DNA of 64,000 nt from Parabacteroides sp. Marseille-P3160 (GTDB lineage: Bacteria > Bacteroidota > Bacteroidia > Bacteroidales > Tannerellaceae). Below are positions 19,669 through 28,815 of this stretch, one piece after another. The DNA is taken from positions 3,616,096-3,680,095 of the forward strand of contig NZ_LT799418.1 in assembly GCF_900162725.1 (NCBI RefSeq). Direction: 5' to 3'. The notes beneath the pieces are model-generated. The model was not told where the DNA came from. It made no database searches and saw only the letters and a program-made list of their open reading frames with translations. A program made the translations under genes and the position numbers. Each line of letters starts with the position of its first letter. The first letter of the stretch is position 1.

Positions 19669-19858
19669 AAAATGAGGCTGTCTAAAAAGCACTGCGCCGC
19701 TTTGAAAATCCAGTGCACTCAATGAATTGATTCAGTATACTCGTTTATGAAATCCAGTGCACTCATTTATAGAATTCAGTATACTGGATTTTTCCGTGCA
19801 TGTCACGACTTTTTGGAACGCCCCATTTTTATAGGATTTTCTTTTGATACAGCCCCAT
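19669..19858. repeat. Composite intergenic repeat with long inverted arms and an internal tandem duplication
   Basis: A left arm beginning AAAAATGAGGCTGTCTAAAAAG near 19670 pairs imperfectly (about 18 of 23 positions) with a right arm at 19809-19830, and its GAGGCTGT core pairs again with ACAGCCCC near 19850-19857. Between the arms lie two tandem units of about 40-44 bp (starting near 19706 and 19750). Each contains the 8-bp palindrome AGTGCACT followed 13-14 bp later by the palindrome AGTATACT. The shape resembles a MITE-like or intergenic mosaic element; no coding capacity is seen. Confidence 0.6.
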
Positions 19859-19883
19859 CTATATCATAAACGTGAGACAGCGT

Positions 19884-20243
19884 CTATTTTTCATCCACAG
19901 CCAAAGTAGCCTCGGCGTATTTCTTTGCCAGTTCAACGATGCTGTCGTTTTGTGCTTTCGTCAGCTTATCCGAATTCCGTTGCAATTCCAAAGCCAGGGA
20001 TTTAATCTTGGGAACGGAGATAACCCATTCCTGATGGGCGGCGCCTTCCCCTTTCTTCACCTTTTCCACCAAAGAAACCGCTTTTCCTATCAAAGCCACA
20101 TATTCATCATAAGAAGCCTTAACGGCAGGATCTGCCTCAACAGTTGTTTCTGTTTCCGCCTTATTCTCACTCGTTTTTCCACCACATGCCGCCAGAGATA
20201 CGGCAAAAAAAACAAATAAAATCTGTTTTGCGAAAGTTTTCAT
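19884..20243 (-). CDS. Small lipoprotein, function unknown
   Basis: A 119-residue predicted lipoprotein: signal peptide with lipobox SLAAC (Cys20), then a Glu/Thr-rich spacer and a helical C-terminal domain of heptad-like charged residues (about 40-115). I do not recognise a named family. It has a well-spaced promoter of Bacteroidetes type at 20300-20331. The next gene on this strand (20436-20624) is another small lipoprotein but is separated by a terminator, so they are independent units. Confidence 0.75.
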   Translation of the reverse strand: MKTFAKQILFVFFAVSLAACGGKTSENKAETETTVEADPAVKASYDEYVALIGKAVSLVEKVKKGEGAAHQEWVISVPKIKSLALELQRNSDKLTKAQNDSIVELAKKYAEATLAVDEK

Positions 20244-20299
20244 ATTCTTATCATTTTAGTTTGAGTTATCAAATCCGATCGATGTCTTTCCCTTGTGGA

Positions 20300-20331
20300 C
20301 AAACATACTAATAATTAATCTAATAATCAAA
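20300..20331 (-). promoter_or_regulatory. Promoter of the 119-residue lipoprotein gene
   Basis: On the minus strand, TTTG (20328-20331) and TATGTTTG (20300-20307) are separated by exactly 20 bp, a full match to the Bacteroidetes -33/-7 pattern TTTG-N19-21-TAnnTTTG. The predicted start point lies about 50 bp ahead of the ATG. Confidence 0.6.
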
Positions 20332-20362
20332 TAAGGAGAAGAATCATTTAGGTATAAAAAAC

Positions 20363-20393
20363 AAAAAAGTAGCTATCTCTAGCTACTTTTTTT
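20363..20393 (-). terminator. Hairpin terminator after the 62-residue lipoprotein gene
   Basis: Stem AAAAAAGTAGCTA (20363-20375) paired with TAGCTACTTTTTT (20380-20392) and a 4-base loop, followed by T-rich sequence on the minus strand. Its core matches the inner palindrome of the terminator at 5449-5494. Confidence 0.8.
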
Positions 20394-20435
20394 CACTCGT
20401 GTCCTAATGGAACAAATTTCTTGTTTCAATAACAC

Positions 20436-20624
20436 TTACTTTACGCTGTCAGCAGGTGCAGCGACAGTATCAACTGCGAATGTGCTATCAGCCGGAGCAA
20501 CTGTTGTTTCTTCAACAGCCGGAGCTGTTTCTTCTTCCGTTGTTGCTTCACTAGACTTATTTCCACATGCTACAAAAGACACAGCCATTGCTGCTGCAAT
20601 AACTACCATTGAAATTTTTTTCAT
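20436..20624 (-). CDS. Very small Ala/Glu/Thr-rich lipoprotein
   Basis: A 62-residue protein: signal peptide with lipobox SFVAC (Cys20), then an entirely low-complexity tail of Glu, Thr, Ala, Val, Pro and Asp. It has a promoter candidate upstream and a terminator downstream, which supports a real transcribed gene. Tails of this kind are probably disordered; the function is unknown. Confidence 0.65.
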   Translation of the reverse strand: MKKISMVVIAAAMAVSFVACGNKSSEATTEEETAPAVEETTVAPADSTFAVDTVAAPADSVK

Positions 20625-20671
20625 TTCCTTAAAATTTTAGAACCTATTAACATAAATATATATACCCGGTG

Positions 20672-20705
20672 CAAAGTTAATTGATTTTATTATTCTCAAT
20701 ACAAA
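20672..20705 (-). promoter_or_regulatory. Putative promoter of the 62-residue lipoprotein gene
   Basis: TAACTTTG (20672-20679) fits TAnnTTTG and a TTTG (20702-20705) lies 22 bp upstream on the minus strand, slightly wider than the usual spacing. About 48 bp separate the -7 box from the ATG. Confidence 0.45.
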
Positions 20706-20909
20706 AAGTGTTTTTTTTTTATTGAAAAGCTCTTTTTTTGTGTTTTCCCCGGGAAAAAAGAGCAAAATCCAAGTAGAATTACCCAGATTCTCTATCCTGA
20801 TCTATAAAATCATCGTTTTCCCAAGTCCGGGAAATAGGACTTTTAAATAATATATTTTATCTTTGTTTCCTATCGATTGCTTTATATAAAGGAGAGAAAG
20901 GAAAAAATT

Positions 20910-21710
20910 ATGAAACAGATTAAGATTTTATTGTTATTTTTTTCTCTTATTATGTCTGCGCAAGCACAGAGCAGCTTCACTTTCGAGTTGAATAAAGAAG
21001 GAAAAATTATCGCAATCCCCAAGGAAATAGAGCTCAACCTGAATGTTCCTTCTTTTGACTATAAATCGTATACACCGCAGACGACAACGGCGGTGGAAAA
21101 TAATCTGAAAAAAATAGAAGTGGAAACGCAGTCGCTTCCCTCGGTAAAGGATCGTCCGATGAACATGCAGCTCCTATCGGCGGCATACCTTCCTTTCTTT
21201 AATCCGTATGCCTCAATGCTCAGGCGCGTTTCTCCGCAGGCATTCGACTTCAGGGAAATCGAGCTTGTCCCTATCAACGAAAGCCTGACGTTTTCGGTAC
21301 TCGGGTTAAAAGATTCATGGATAGGAACGGGAGGCGTTACGAGCCTTTCCCCGGCGCTCACCTGGCGGTACAATAACCTGGCACTTACCGGCGGAGCCTT
21401 TGTCACCAACTATTATTCCCCGTTCAATATCTCCCCGGAATATATGGGAGGCTTCTATACCCATGCCGGTTACGAACTCAGTAACCGGTTCGGAGTGGAT
21501 ATGTGGGGGCAATACGCCATCTATGACGGGAGCGAGGAGAAAAACCCGCACCTCCTTATGAGTCCTTTTTACGACCATACTCGTGCCGGGGGAGGAATCC
21601 GTATGAAGATCACAGAAAAATTCAGTGTAGGAGCGGGCATGCAATACGAATATAATCCCGTCAACCGAAAATGGAACCGGCAGTTCCTGGTTTATCCGAT
21701 CTTCAAGTGA
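20910..21710 (+). CDS. Exported protein of unknown function, possible outer-membrane barrel
   Basis: 266 residues from an ATG preceded by a purine-rich stretch (AAAGGAGAG about 20 bases upstream); an open frame extends 11 codons further upstream but the chosen start gives a clean signal peptide (IKILLLFFSLIMSAQAQ). The C-terminal half has alternating aromatic/glycine strands (GGAFVTNYYSPFNISPEYMG, GAGMQYEYNP) and ends in a hydrophobic/aromatic run, as outer-membrane strands do. The N-terminal 110 residues look less ordered. I do not recognise the family. It is a single gene ahead of lysS. Confidence 0.7.
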   Translation: MKQIKILLLFFSLIMSAQAQSSFTFELNKEGKIIAIPKEIELNLNVPSFDYKSYTPQTTTAVENNLKKIEVETQSLPSVKDRPMNMQLLSAAYLPFFNPYASMLRRVSPQAFDFREIELVPINESLTFSVLGLKDSWIGTGGVTSLSPALTWRYNNLALTGGAFVTNYYSPFNISPEYMGGFYTHAGYELSNRFGVDMWGQYAIYDGSEEKNPHLLMSPFYDHTRAGGGIRMKITEKFSVGAGMQYEYNPVNRKWNRQFLVYPIFK

Positions 21711-21769
21711 AAGCTGTAAAAGCAAATAAACGTTCTTTTAGAGCTTTACCCTGCGAATTCACCGGGCGT

Positions 21770-21802
21770 ATTGCCTGAACACAATAATATTTTGTACTTT
21801 TG
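21770..21802 (+). promoter_or_regulatory. Putative promoter of lysS-gpsA-pgi
   Basis: ATTG (21770-21773) and TACTTTTG (21795-21802, fits TAnnTTTG) are 21 bp apart, a good Bacteroidetes-type promoter. The start point would fall about 20 bp before the lysS ATG. Confidence 0.5.
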
Positions 21803-21827
21803 CGGAACATAAGTAAGAAAATTAAGA

Positions 21828-23561
21828 ATGAATATATTAGAACTGAGCGAACAGGAAATCATTCGCCGCAATAGCCTGGAGCAATTACGGCAAATGGGTT
21901 TCAATCCTTATCCGGCAACCGAATATGTGACGAATGCCTACTCCGACGAGATAAAGAAATCCTTTATAGACGACGCTCCTCCCCGACCGGTACAGATTGC
22001 CGGCCGCATCATGAGCCGCCGCATCATGGGGAAAGCCTCCTTTATGGAATTACAGGATTCGAAGGGCAGAATACAAGTATATATCTCTCGTGACGACATT
22101 TGTCCCGGCGAAGATAAAGAGTTATATAATACGGTCTTCAAGAAACTACTCGATATCGGCGACTTTGTAGGCGTCAAAGGATTCGTCTTCCGCACTCAGA
22201 TGGGAGAAATTTCCGTTCATGCACAGGAACTGACCGTTCTGTCCAAATCCCTGCGCCCGCTTCCGATTGTCAAAGAGAAGGACGGCGTTGTCTATGACGG
22301 ATTCAACGACCCCGAATTACGCTACCGCCAACGGTATGTAGATTTGGTCGTCAACTCCGAAGTAAAAGAGATTTTCCTCAAAAGAACAAGGATATTCAAT
22401 TCAATGCGCAACTTCTTCAATGAGAGAGGTTATATCGAAGTAGATACCCCGGTATTGCAAAGCATCCCCGGGGGTGCCAGCGCACGTCCGTTCATTACGC
22501 ATCATAATGCGTTGGATATTCCTTTGTACCTGCGCGTAGCCAATGAATTATATCTGAAACGACTCATCGTCGGTGGCTTTGAAGGGGTGTATGAGTTTAG
22601 CCGTAACTTCCGCAACGAAGGAATGGACCGTACACACAATCCTGAGTTTACCTGCATGGAAATATATGTAGCTTATAAAGACTACAACTGGATGATGGCA
22701 TTCACCGAGCAAATGTTGGAAAAGATTTGCATGGATGTACTTGGTACCACGAAAGTGAAGATCGGCGAGAAAGAAGTCGATTTCAAGGCACCTTATAAAC
22801 GTATCACCATGATCGATGCCATTCATGAGAATACCGGCGTCGACATTAGCGGAATGGATGAAAATCAACTGCGCGAGGTCTGCAGGAAATTGGATATCGA
22901 ACAGGACGAAACGATGGGGAAAGGCAAACTAATCGATGAAATTTTCGGTGCCAAATGCGAAGGGAATTATATTCAGCCGACATTCATCACCGATTATCCG
23001 ATCGAAATGTCTCCGCTCTGTAAGCGCCATCGCGACAATCCGGAACTGACCGAACGCTTCGAACTGATGGTCAATGGAAAGGAACTGGCAAACGCTTATT
23101 CCGAGCTGAACGATCCGATCGACCAGCGCGAGCGTTTCGAAGAACAGCTCCGCCTTTCCGAAAAGGGAGATGACGAAGCGATGTTCATCGACAATGATTT
23201 CATCCGTGCGTTGGAATATGGCATGCCTCCTACGAGTGGAATGGGCATCGGCATGGATCGTCTCGTGATGTTCCTGACTGGTCAGGAAAGTATACAGGAA
23301 GTATTGCTTTTCCCGCAGATGCGTCCGGAAAAGGTGGTCAAAAAAGATGCGGTTGAAAAATATATCGCTTTAGGCATTGGCAAAGAGTGGATACCGGCGC
23401 TGCAAAAAGCAGGTTATGTAACCGTCGATTTATTGAACGGGGCCAATCCACAGATTGTTCGTCAACAACTTTTCGAGATTAATAAAAAGTATAAATTGGG
23501 ACTTGAAAACCCCACGGCGCCTGAAGTTGAATCGTGGATAGCAAATACGGCAAATCATTAA
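21828..23561 (+). CDS. lysS: Lysine-tRNA ligase, class II
   Basis: Charges tRNA-Lys, 577 residues. The anticodon-binding OB fold spans about 55-160. The class II catalytic domain shows motif 2 ([15 protein letters not shown]) and motif 3 ([14 protein letters not shown]). Compared with the roughly 500-residue bacterial norm there is an additional C-terminal tail of about 70 residues after LLFPQMRP, with a helical sequence ([20 protein letters not shown]) that looks like a small accessory helical domain. It is first of a three-gene run with gpsA (12 bp gap) and pgi (8 bp gap). Confidence 0.97.
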   Translation: MNILELSEQEIIRRNSLEQLRQMGFNPYPATEYVTNAYSDEIKKSFIDDAPPRPVQIAGRIMSRRIMGKASFMELQDSKGRIQVYISRDDICPGEDKELYNTVFKKLLDIGDFVGVKGFVFRTQMGEISVHAQELTVLSKSLRPLPIVKEKDGVVYDGFNDPELRYRQRYVDLVVNSEVKEIFLKRTRIFNSMRNFFNERGYIEVDTPVLQSIPGGASARPFITHHNALDIPLYLRVANELYLKRLIVGGFEGVYEFSRNFRNEGMDRTHNPEFTCMEIYVAYKDYNWMMAFTEQMLEKICMDVLGTTKVKIGEKEVDFKAPYKRITMIDAIHENTGVDISGMDENQLREVCRKLDIEQDETMGKGKLIDEIFGAKCEGNYIQPTFITDYPIEMSPLCKRHRDNPELTERFELMVNGKELANAYSELNDPIDQRERFEEQLRLSEKGDDEAMFIDNDFIRALEYGMPPTSGMGIGMDRLVMFLTGQESIQEVLLFPQMRPEKVVKKDAVEKYIALGIGKEWIPALQKAGYVTVDLLNGANPQIVRQQLFEINKKYKLGLENPTAPEVESWIANTANH

Positions 23562-23573
23562 AAAGAATTAACT

Positions 23574-24569
23574 ATGGAATTACCCGGTAGAATTGCGATA
23601 ATGGGTGGAGGTAGTTGGGCTACCGCCTTGGCGAAGATTGTCCTGTCCACTCATTCTCAGATCAACTGGTACATGCGCCGCCCCGACCAGATCGAGGAGT
23701 TTCAGCGCCTGGGACATAATCCGGCTTATCTGACCGCGGTTAAATTCGACACCGAAAGGATTTCGTTTTATTCAAATATCAATGATGCCATCAAAGCGTC
23801 GGACACGTTGATTCTGGCTATCCCGTCTCCTTTCGTGAAACAACATCTGAAAAAAGTACGGACTTCCTTAAGCAAGAAATTCATCATTTCAGCGATCAAG
23901 GGAATTGTTCCCGACGAGAACATGCTGGTGACAGACTATCTGATAGATTATTATAAAGTTCCAGTAGACAGTATCGCCATTGTTTCAGGGCCTTGCCATG
24001 CGGAAGAGATTGCGCTTGAACGCCTGTCTTATCTTACCCTGGCCTGTTCGGATCTGGAGAATGCACGGATCATGTCTTCCACGTTCAAGAACAGCTATCT
24101 GATGAATTCCTGCTGTAACGACGTCATCGGAATCGAATATGCTTCGGTGTTGAAAAATGTATACGCCATCGCCGCCGGTATCTGCCACGGGATGAAATAC
24201 GGGGACAACTTCCAGGCGGTTTTCCTATCCAATGCATTGGATGAAATGAGGCGCTTCCTGAATGCTGTACATCCTTTACAGCGCGACATAACCGACTCGG
24301 TTTACATGGGTGACCTGCTGGTCACCGCTTATTCGCGCTACAGCCGAAACCGCACCTTCGGGACGATGATCGGCAAAGGTTATTCTGTAAAGACAGCCCA
24401 GTTGGAAATGGAAATGATTGCCGAAGGGTATTTCGGCACCAAATGCGTTCATGAAATCAACGAAAAATATAACGTAGAAATGCCTATTCTCGATGCGGTA
24501 TACAATATTTTGTATGCGCGCAAATCTCCTTTAACGATTATCCGGAAACTAACTGAAACTTTTAAATAA
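23574..24569 (+). CDS. gpsA: Glycerol-3-phosphate dehydrogenase (NAD(P)+)
   Basis: Makes sn-glycerol-3-phosphate for phospholipids from dihydroxyacetone phosphate; 331 residues. The N-terminal Rossmann loop [12 protein letters not shown], the mid-protein GPCHAEEI and the catalytic-domain [21 protein letters not shown] (shown here in two parts in the family signature) are intact. The C-terminal substrate domain ends normally. It sits between lysS and pgi with short gaps, consistent with one operon. Confidence 0.95.
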   Translation: MELPGRIAIMGGGSWATALAKIVLSTHSQINWYMRRPDQIEEFQRLGHNPAYLTAVKFDTERISFYSNINDAIKASDTLILAIPSPFVKQHLKKVRTSLSKKFIISAIKGIVPDENMLVTDYLIDYYKVPVDSIAIVSGPCHAEEIALERLSYLTLACSDLENARIMSSTFKNSYLMNSCCNDVIGIEYASVLKNVYAIAAGICHGMKYGDNFQAVFLSNALDEMRRFLNAVHPLQRDITDSVYMGDLLVTAYSRYSRNRTFGTMIGKGYSVKTAQLEMEMIAEGYFGTKCVHEINEKYNVEMPILDAVYNILYARKSPLTIIRKLTETFK

Positions 24570-24577
24570 TTAATGAT

Positions 24578-25924
24578 ATGAAAAAAATTAGTCTGAATAT
24601 AGACAAAGCGCTCGGTAAAGCAGTAACGCTCGAAAAGGTAAACGCCCTGGAGAGCAAAATTAACCAAAGCCTCGCTACCTTGCACAAGGGTGACGGCGCA
24701 GGGAACGATTTCCTCGGTTGGTTACACCTTCCTTCTTCCATTACGGACGCAGATCTGAAAGAAATAGAAGAAACGGCAGCCGTTCTACGCTCCAAATGCG
24801 AAGTCGTAGTCGTAATCGGCATCGGCGGCAGCTATTTAGGTACAAAAGCCGTAGTGGAAGCATTAAACAATAGTTTTGACTGGCTGCACACCGACCGCAA
24901 AAATCCCGTGCTGGTTTATGCCGGACATAATATCGGTGAAGATTACCTGTACGAACTGACTGAAATATTAAAAGGAAAACAATTCGGACTCATTAATATT
25001 TCCAAATCCGGAACAACAACCGAACCGGCTCTCGCCTTCCGTATCCTGAAAAAACAACTGGAAGAGACGGTCGGCAAAGCCGAGGCAAAACACCGCATTG
25101 TTGCGGTTACCGATCACGCCAAAGGCGCTTTACGCAAACTGGCCACACAGGAAGGTTACAAGACATTTGTAATCCCGGATAATGTGGGAGGCCGTTTCTC
25201 CGTCCTTACCCCGGTAGGATTGCTGCCGATCGCCGTGGCGGGAATCAATATCCGCGACCTTGTAGCCGGTGCGGTTTCCCTCGAAAAGGCAACCGATGAA
25301 AGCATCCCTTTTAAGGAAAATATCGCTTCCGTCTATGCCGCCATACGTAACATACTCTATGCCGAAGGAAAGAAAATAGAGATCCTGGCAAACTTTCACC
25401 CCAAATTGCATTATATCGGCGAATGGTGGAAACAACTTTATGGCGAAAGTGAAGGAAAAGAGAACAAGGGAATCTTCCCGGCTTCCGTCGATTTCACGAC
25501 TGACCTGCACTCAATGGGACAATGGATCCAAGACGGAGAACGTATCATTTTCGAAACCGTCATCTCTGTGGAAAATCCGGATCATAAGTTGACAATCCCA
25601 ACAGATGAAGCCAATCTGGACGGGCTGAACTTTCTTGCCGGCAAACGGGTGGACGAAGTAAACAAGATGGCTGAATTGGGTACGCAATTAGCCCATGTAG
25701 ACGGTGGTGTTCCCAACATCAAAATCACTCTGCCGGAAGTCAGCGCATACTTTATCGGGCAGTTGTTCTATTTCTTCGAAAAAGCCTGCGGAATCAGCGG
25801 ATATACGCTGGGCGTGAATCCGTTCGACCAACCGGGTGTCGAGGCCTACAAAAAGAATATGTTCGCCCTGTTAAATAAGCCGGGATACGAAAAAGAAAGC
25901 GAAGCCATCAAGGCAAAATTATAA
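24578..25924 (+). CDS. pgi: Glucose-6-phosphate isomerase
   Basis: Interconverts glucose-6-phosphate and fructose-6-phosphate in the cytoplasm; 448 residues, the shorter bacterial form. The sugar-phosphate site [12 protein letters not shown] and [16 protein letters not shown], and the PGI signature region [18 protein letters not shown], are visible, as is the C-terminal [14 protein letters not shown]. It is the last gene of lysS-gpsA-pgi and is followed at once by a hairpin terminator. Confidence 0.97.
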   Translation: MKKISLNIDKALGKAVTLEKVNALESKINQSLATLHKGDGAGNDFLGWLHLPSSITDADLKEIEETAAVLRSKCEVVVVIGIGGSYLGTKAVVEALNNSFDWLHTDRKNPVLVYAGHNIGEDYLYELTEILKGKQFGLINISKSGTTTEPALAFRILKKQLEETVGKAEAKHRIVAVTDHAKGALRKLATQEGYKTFVIPDNVGGRFSVLTPVGLLPIAVAGINIRDLVAGAVSLEKATDESIPFKENIASVYAAIRNILYAEGKKIEILANFHPKLHYIGEWWKQLYGESEGKENKGIFPASVDFTTDLHSMGQWIQDGERIIFETVISVENPDHKLTIPTDEANLDGLNFLAGKRVDEVNKMAELGTQLAHVDGGVPNIKITLPEVSAYFIGQLFYFFEKACGISGYTLGVNPFDQPGVEAYKKNMFALLNKPGYEKESEAIKAKL

Positions 25925-25937
25925 TTTAAGAAACCGG

Positions 25938-25979
25938 TAAAAAGTAGGGAGTGAACTTTTCATTTCCTACTTTTTATTT
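25938..25979 (+). terminator. Terminator after pgi
   Basis: Stem AAAAAGTAGG (25939-25948) paired with CCTACTTTTT (25966-25975) with a 17-base loop, then ATTTTT. It ends the lysS-gpsA-pgi unit; the HAD gene begins just afterward. Confidence 0.75.
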
Positions 25980-25992
25980 TTAATACGATCCT

Positions 25993-26733
25993 ATGATTAA
26001 AGACGCGATTACATATTACCTGCAAAACCGGAACCAGCCTGTCCTGAATCCGAAAGCCGTATTATTCGACATGGACGGCATACTATACGATTCCATGCCC
26101 TATCATGTCAAAGCCTGGCTGGAGGCTACCCGGAAAGAACATCTGGAAGGCAGTATGGAGGACTTTTACCTCTTTGAGGGATGTGTCGGTGGATATACCA
26201 TCAACAAACTATTCTACCGCACCTTTCACCGGGAGGCGACCCAAGAGGAAATAGAACGCATTTATAAAGAGAAATCACGCCTCTTCAATACCTATAACGA
26301 AGGCAGGCCGATGGCCGGAGCAATCGATGTGCTGGAACAGGTAAAGGCCTCCGGCTTGCAACGGTTGGTAGTTACCGGCTCCGGGCAACATAGCCTAATC
26401 GACAAATTGGAACGAATGTTCCCAGGTCATTTCATACGAGAGAAAATGGTTACCGCCTATGATGTGACTCATGGGAAACCCGATCCGGAACCTTACCTGA
26501 AGGGATTGGTAAAGGCGAAAGTCAAAGCCAACGAAGCGTTTATTATTGAAAACGCCCCGATGGGCGTCCGCGCCGGGGTGGCAGCCGGTATCTTTACGAT
26601 TGCCGTCAATACCGGTCCTCTGCCCGACAGCGCCCTATTAGACGAGGGAGCGAACCTCCTCTATCCTGACATGCAAAGCCTTGCCAATGATTGGCAGCAT
26701 CTGATGCATGAAGTAAAAACGTATTCGAAATAA
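25993..26733 (+). CDS. HAD-superfamily phosphatase (beta-phosphoglucomutase-like)
   Basis: Haloacid-dehalogenase-type hydrolase, 246 residues, subclass with a helical cap after the first motif. Motif I is LFDMDGILYDSMP with nucleophile Asp26 and Asp28; motif II VVTGSGQ; motif III lysine in GKPDPEPYLKGL; motif IV ENAPMGVRAGVAAG. In this clan such proteins are sugar-phosphate phosphatases or phosphoglucomutases; the ENAPMGV sequence and cap fit that group. The exact substrate is unknown. It is a lone gene, convergent with the carboxylase operon. Confidence 0.85.
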   Translation: MIKDAITYYLQNRNQPVLNPKAVLFDMDGILYDSMPYHVKAWLEATRKEHLEGSMEDFYLFEGCVGGYTINKLFYRTFHREATQEEIERIYKEKSRLFNTYNEGRPMAGAIDVLEQVKASGLQRLVVTGSGQHSLIDKLERMFPGHFIREKMVTAYDVTHGKPDPEPYLKGLVKAKVKANEAFIIENAPMGVRAGVAAGIFTIAVNTGPLPDSALLDEGANLLYPDMQSLANDWQHLMHEVKTYSK

Positions 26734-26747
26734 ACCTTTCCTCCTTT

Positions 26748-28280
26748 TTATAAGGGCATGTTACCATGCTTTTTGGGAGGATTACTCTGGTTCTTGTTGC
26801 GTGTCATCTCCAATGCCTGGATCAGTTTGAAGCGGGTCTGCTTCGGCAGGATAATCTCGTCGATATAGCCCAGCTCCGCCGCCTTGTACGGATTGGCAAA
26901 GTTCTCACGATAATGCGCCATCGCTTCCGCCTTTTCCTCCGGATTTGCCTTACGATACAAGATATTTACCGCACCTTCTTCTCCCATGACGGCAATTTCC
27001 GCCGTCGGATAAGCCAGGTTGACATCTCCACCGGTCAGTTTGCTCGACATGACGATATAGGCTCCGCCATATGCCTTCCGCGTAATCAGGGTAATCTTCG
27101 GCACCGTGGCCTCGGCAAAAGCGTATACGATCTTCGCACCATGACGGATGATGCCGTTATGCTCCTGGACGCAGCCCGGAAGGAATCCCGGCACATCTTC
27201 AAAGGTAATCAGCGGGATATTGAAACAGTCACAAAAGCGAATGAACCGCGCGGCCTTATCGGAGGCGTCGATATCCAGCACTCCGGCCAGATAGGCCGGC
27301 TGGTTGGCCACGATTCCGACCGATTTCCCACCTAAACGGGCGAATCCGATTACGATATTCTTAGCAAAATGAGGCATGACCTCGAAAAAATAATGATCGT
27401 CGACAACCGGTTCGATGAGATCCTTGATGTCATAGGGCAAGTTAGGATCGTCCGGCACGACGCTTTGCAATGCCTCTTCTTCCCGGTGGATATCGTCTGT
27501 GACAGCCGACTTCGGAGCATCCTCCATATTATTGGAAGGGATGAATCCCAGCAATTCACGTATTCCCAAAATCACTTCCTCTTCCGTATTCCCCAAAAAG
27601 TGACAAACTCCGCTCTTGCTGCTATGCGTATAGGCTCCGCCCAACTCTTCCTTACTGACCTCCTCATGCGTTACCGTACGGACCACATCCGGTCCGGTCA
27701 CGAACATATGGCTCTTCTCCTTCACCATAAAGATAAAGTCCGTCAGCGCCGGCGAATAGCAGGCCCCGCCGGCACAAGGGCCGAGAATTGCCGAAATCTG
27801 GGGCACCACGCCGGATGCCATCGTATTCTGATAGAAAATGGAGGCGTACCCCGATAGGCTTTCCACTCCCTCCTGGATACGTGCACCGCCGGAATCATTC
27901 AATGCGACGATCGGTGCCCCGTTTTTGAGGGCAAGTGATTGCACTTTCACAATCTTCTGTGCATTAGCTGCACTCAGCGAACCTCCAAGAATAGTGAAAT
28001 CGTAGGCGTAGACAAAAACAATACGCCCGTTCACTTTTCCATATCCGGAAACGATTCCGTCGCCTGCATATTTATGTTTCTCCATTTCGAAATCAGTGCA
28101 ATGATGGACGACAAACTTGTCTATCTCCACAAAAGTACCTTTATCGAGCAACATCTCAATCCGTTCACGGGCCGAAAGAATCCCAGCCTCCCGGCGTTTC
28201 TGTAATTTATCGGCCCCGCCTCCAAGTTCCGCTTGCCGGTTTCGCTCGATGAACTGGTCGTACCGTTCCTTATTTCCCAT
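26748..28280 (-). CDS. mmdA: Acyl-CoA carboxylase carboxyltransferase subunit (propionyl/methylmalonyl-CoA type)
   Basis: Carboxyltransferase of a biotin enzyme, 510 residues, joined beta-alpha crotonase-like halves. The N-terminus RNRQAELGGGADKLQKRR, the oxyanion loops NDSGGARIQEGVESL and GPCAGGACYSPA, and the C-terminal half ITRKAYGGAYIVMSSK are typical for propionyl-CoA carboxylase beta or methylmalonyl-CoA decarboxylase alpha. In succinate/propionate-forming Bacteroidales the set links propionyl-CoA and methylmalonyl-CoA. No sodium-pump membrane subunit is next to it, so direction of the reaction is unclear. It is the last gene of the operon and overlaps the biotin-carrier gene by 11 bp. 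Confidence 0.92.
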   Translation of the reverse strand: MGNKERYDQFIERNRQAELGGGADKLQKRREAGILSARERIEMLLDKGTFVEIDKFVVHHCTDFEMEKHKYAGDGIVSGYGKVNGRIVFVYAYDFTILGGSLSAANAQKIVKVQSLALKNGAPIVALNDSGGARIQEGVESLSGYASIFYQNTMASGVVPQISAILGPCAGGACYSPALTDFIFMVKEKSHMFVTGPDVVRTVTHEEVSKEELGGAYTHSSKSGVCHFLGNTEEEVILGIRELLGFIPSNNMEDAPKSAVTDDIHREEEALQSVVPDDPNLPYDIKDLIEPVVDDHYFFEVMPHFAKNIVIGFARLGGKSVGIVANQPAYLAGVLDIDASDKAARFIRFCDCFNIPLITFEDVPGFLPGCVQEHNGIIRHGAKIVYAFAEATVPKITLITRKAYGGAYIVMSSKLTGGDVNLAYPTAEIAVMGEEGAVNILYRKANPEEKAEAMAHYRENFANPYKAAELGYIDEIILPKQTRFKLIQALEMTRNKNQSNPPKKHGNMPL

Positions 28281-28803
28281 CGTTTTCTTCTTTTTCTACG
28301 TTTAAATCCAACCGGATCAATACCTGATCATTGTTGACTGCATCCCCCTCCTTAACTAAAATCTCTTTGATATAGCAATCGGCATTTACCTTATAGTTAC
28401 TCTGCATCTTCATCGCCTCCAATACCACAACAGTCTCTCCGGCAGGGACAAAATCGCCGACCTTTATCGGAATGCGGACAACCTTGCCCGGCATGGGTGA
28501 AATGATCTTATCGTCCTGTAAATCCTCCTGTTTCTTCCGGAGCCGCAGATACTTTGCCTGCGAGTCGATAATATTTACCGCATAGGAAGACAGAGGCATA
28601 TTCACCTTATAATTCTTTCCGTTCTCAAAACGAAACAATTCGGCATTGTACGACCGGCCTTCATGGAGAATCGAGCAAACGCCGTTCTCCGCCATTACGA
28701 CGTCAACATCATATGGTTTCCCGTCGATTGTTACCTGTATCTTATTGCCGTCTTTGTTGATCATCTCGACTTCGGCAACGCGTGATCCGATATGTATTTC
28801 CAT
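28270..28803 (-). CDS. Biotin carboxyl carrier protein of the acyl-CoA carboxylase
   Basis: 177 residues with a C-terminal biotinyl domain carrying the biotinylation motif EAMKM, target Lys132, followed by a hairpin region KEGDAVNNDQVLIRLD. The N-terminal about 95 residues are a separate domain, as found in carrier subunits that dock to the carboxylase, and end in a charged linker before MPGKVV. It lies between the biotin carboxylase and the carboxyltransferase genes, 12 bp after the former, and so is a dedicated carrier for this complex. Confidence 0.93.
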   Translation of the reverse strand: MEIHIGSRVAEVEMINKDGNKIQVTIDGKPYDVDVVMAENGVCSILHEGRSYNAELFRFENGKNYKVNMPLSSYAVNIIDSQAKYLRLRKKQEDLQDDKIISPMPGKVVRIPIKVGDFVPAGETVVVLEAMKMQSNYKVNADCYIKEILVKEGDAVNNDQVLIRLDLNVEKEENDGK

Positions 28804-28815
28804 CGTTCTTTCTTT

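Noticed and set aside
19706-19791. CRISPR-like pair
   Set aside because: Only two units, each with diverged interior and palindromic edges; no cas genes.
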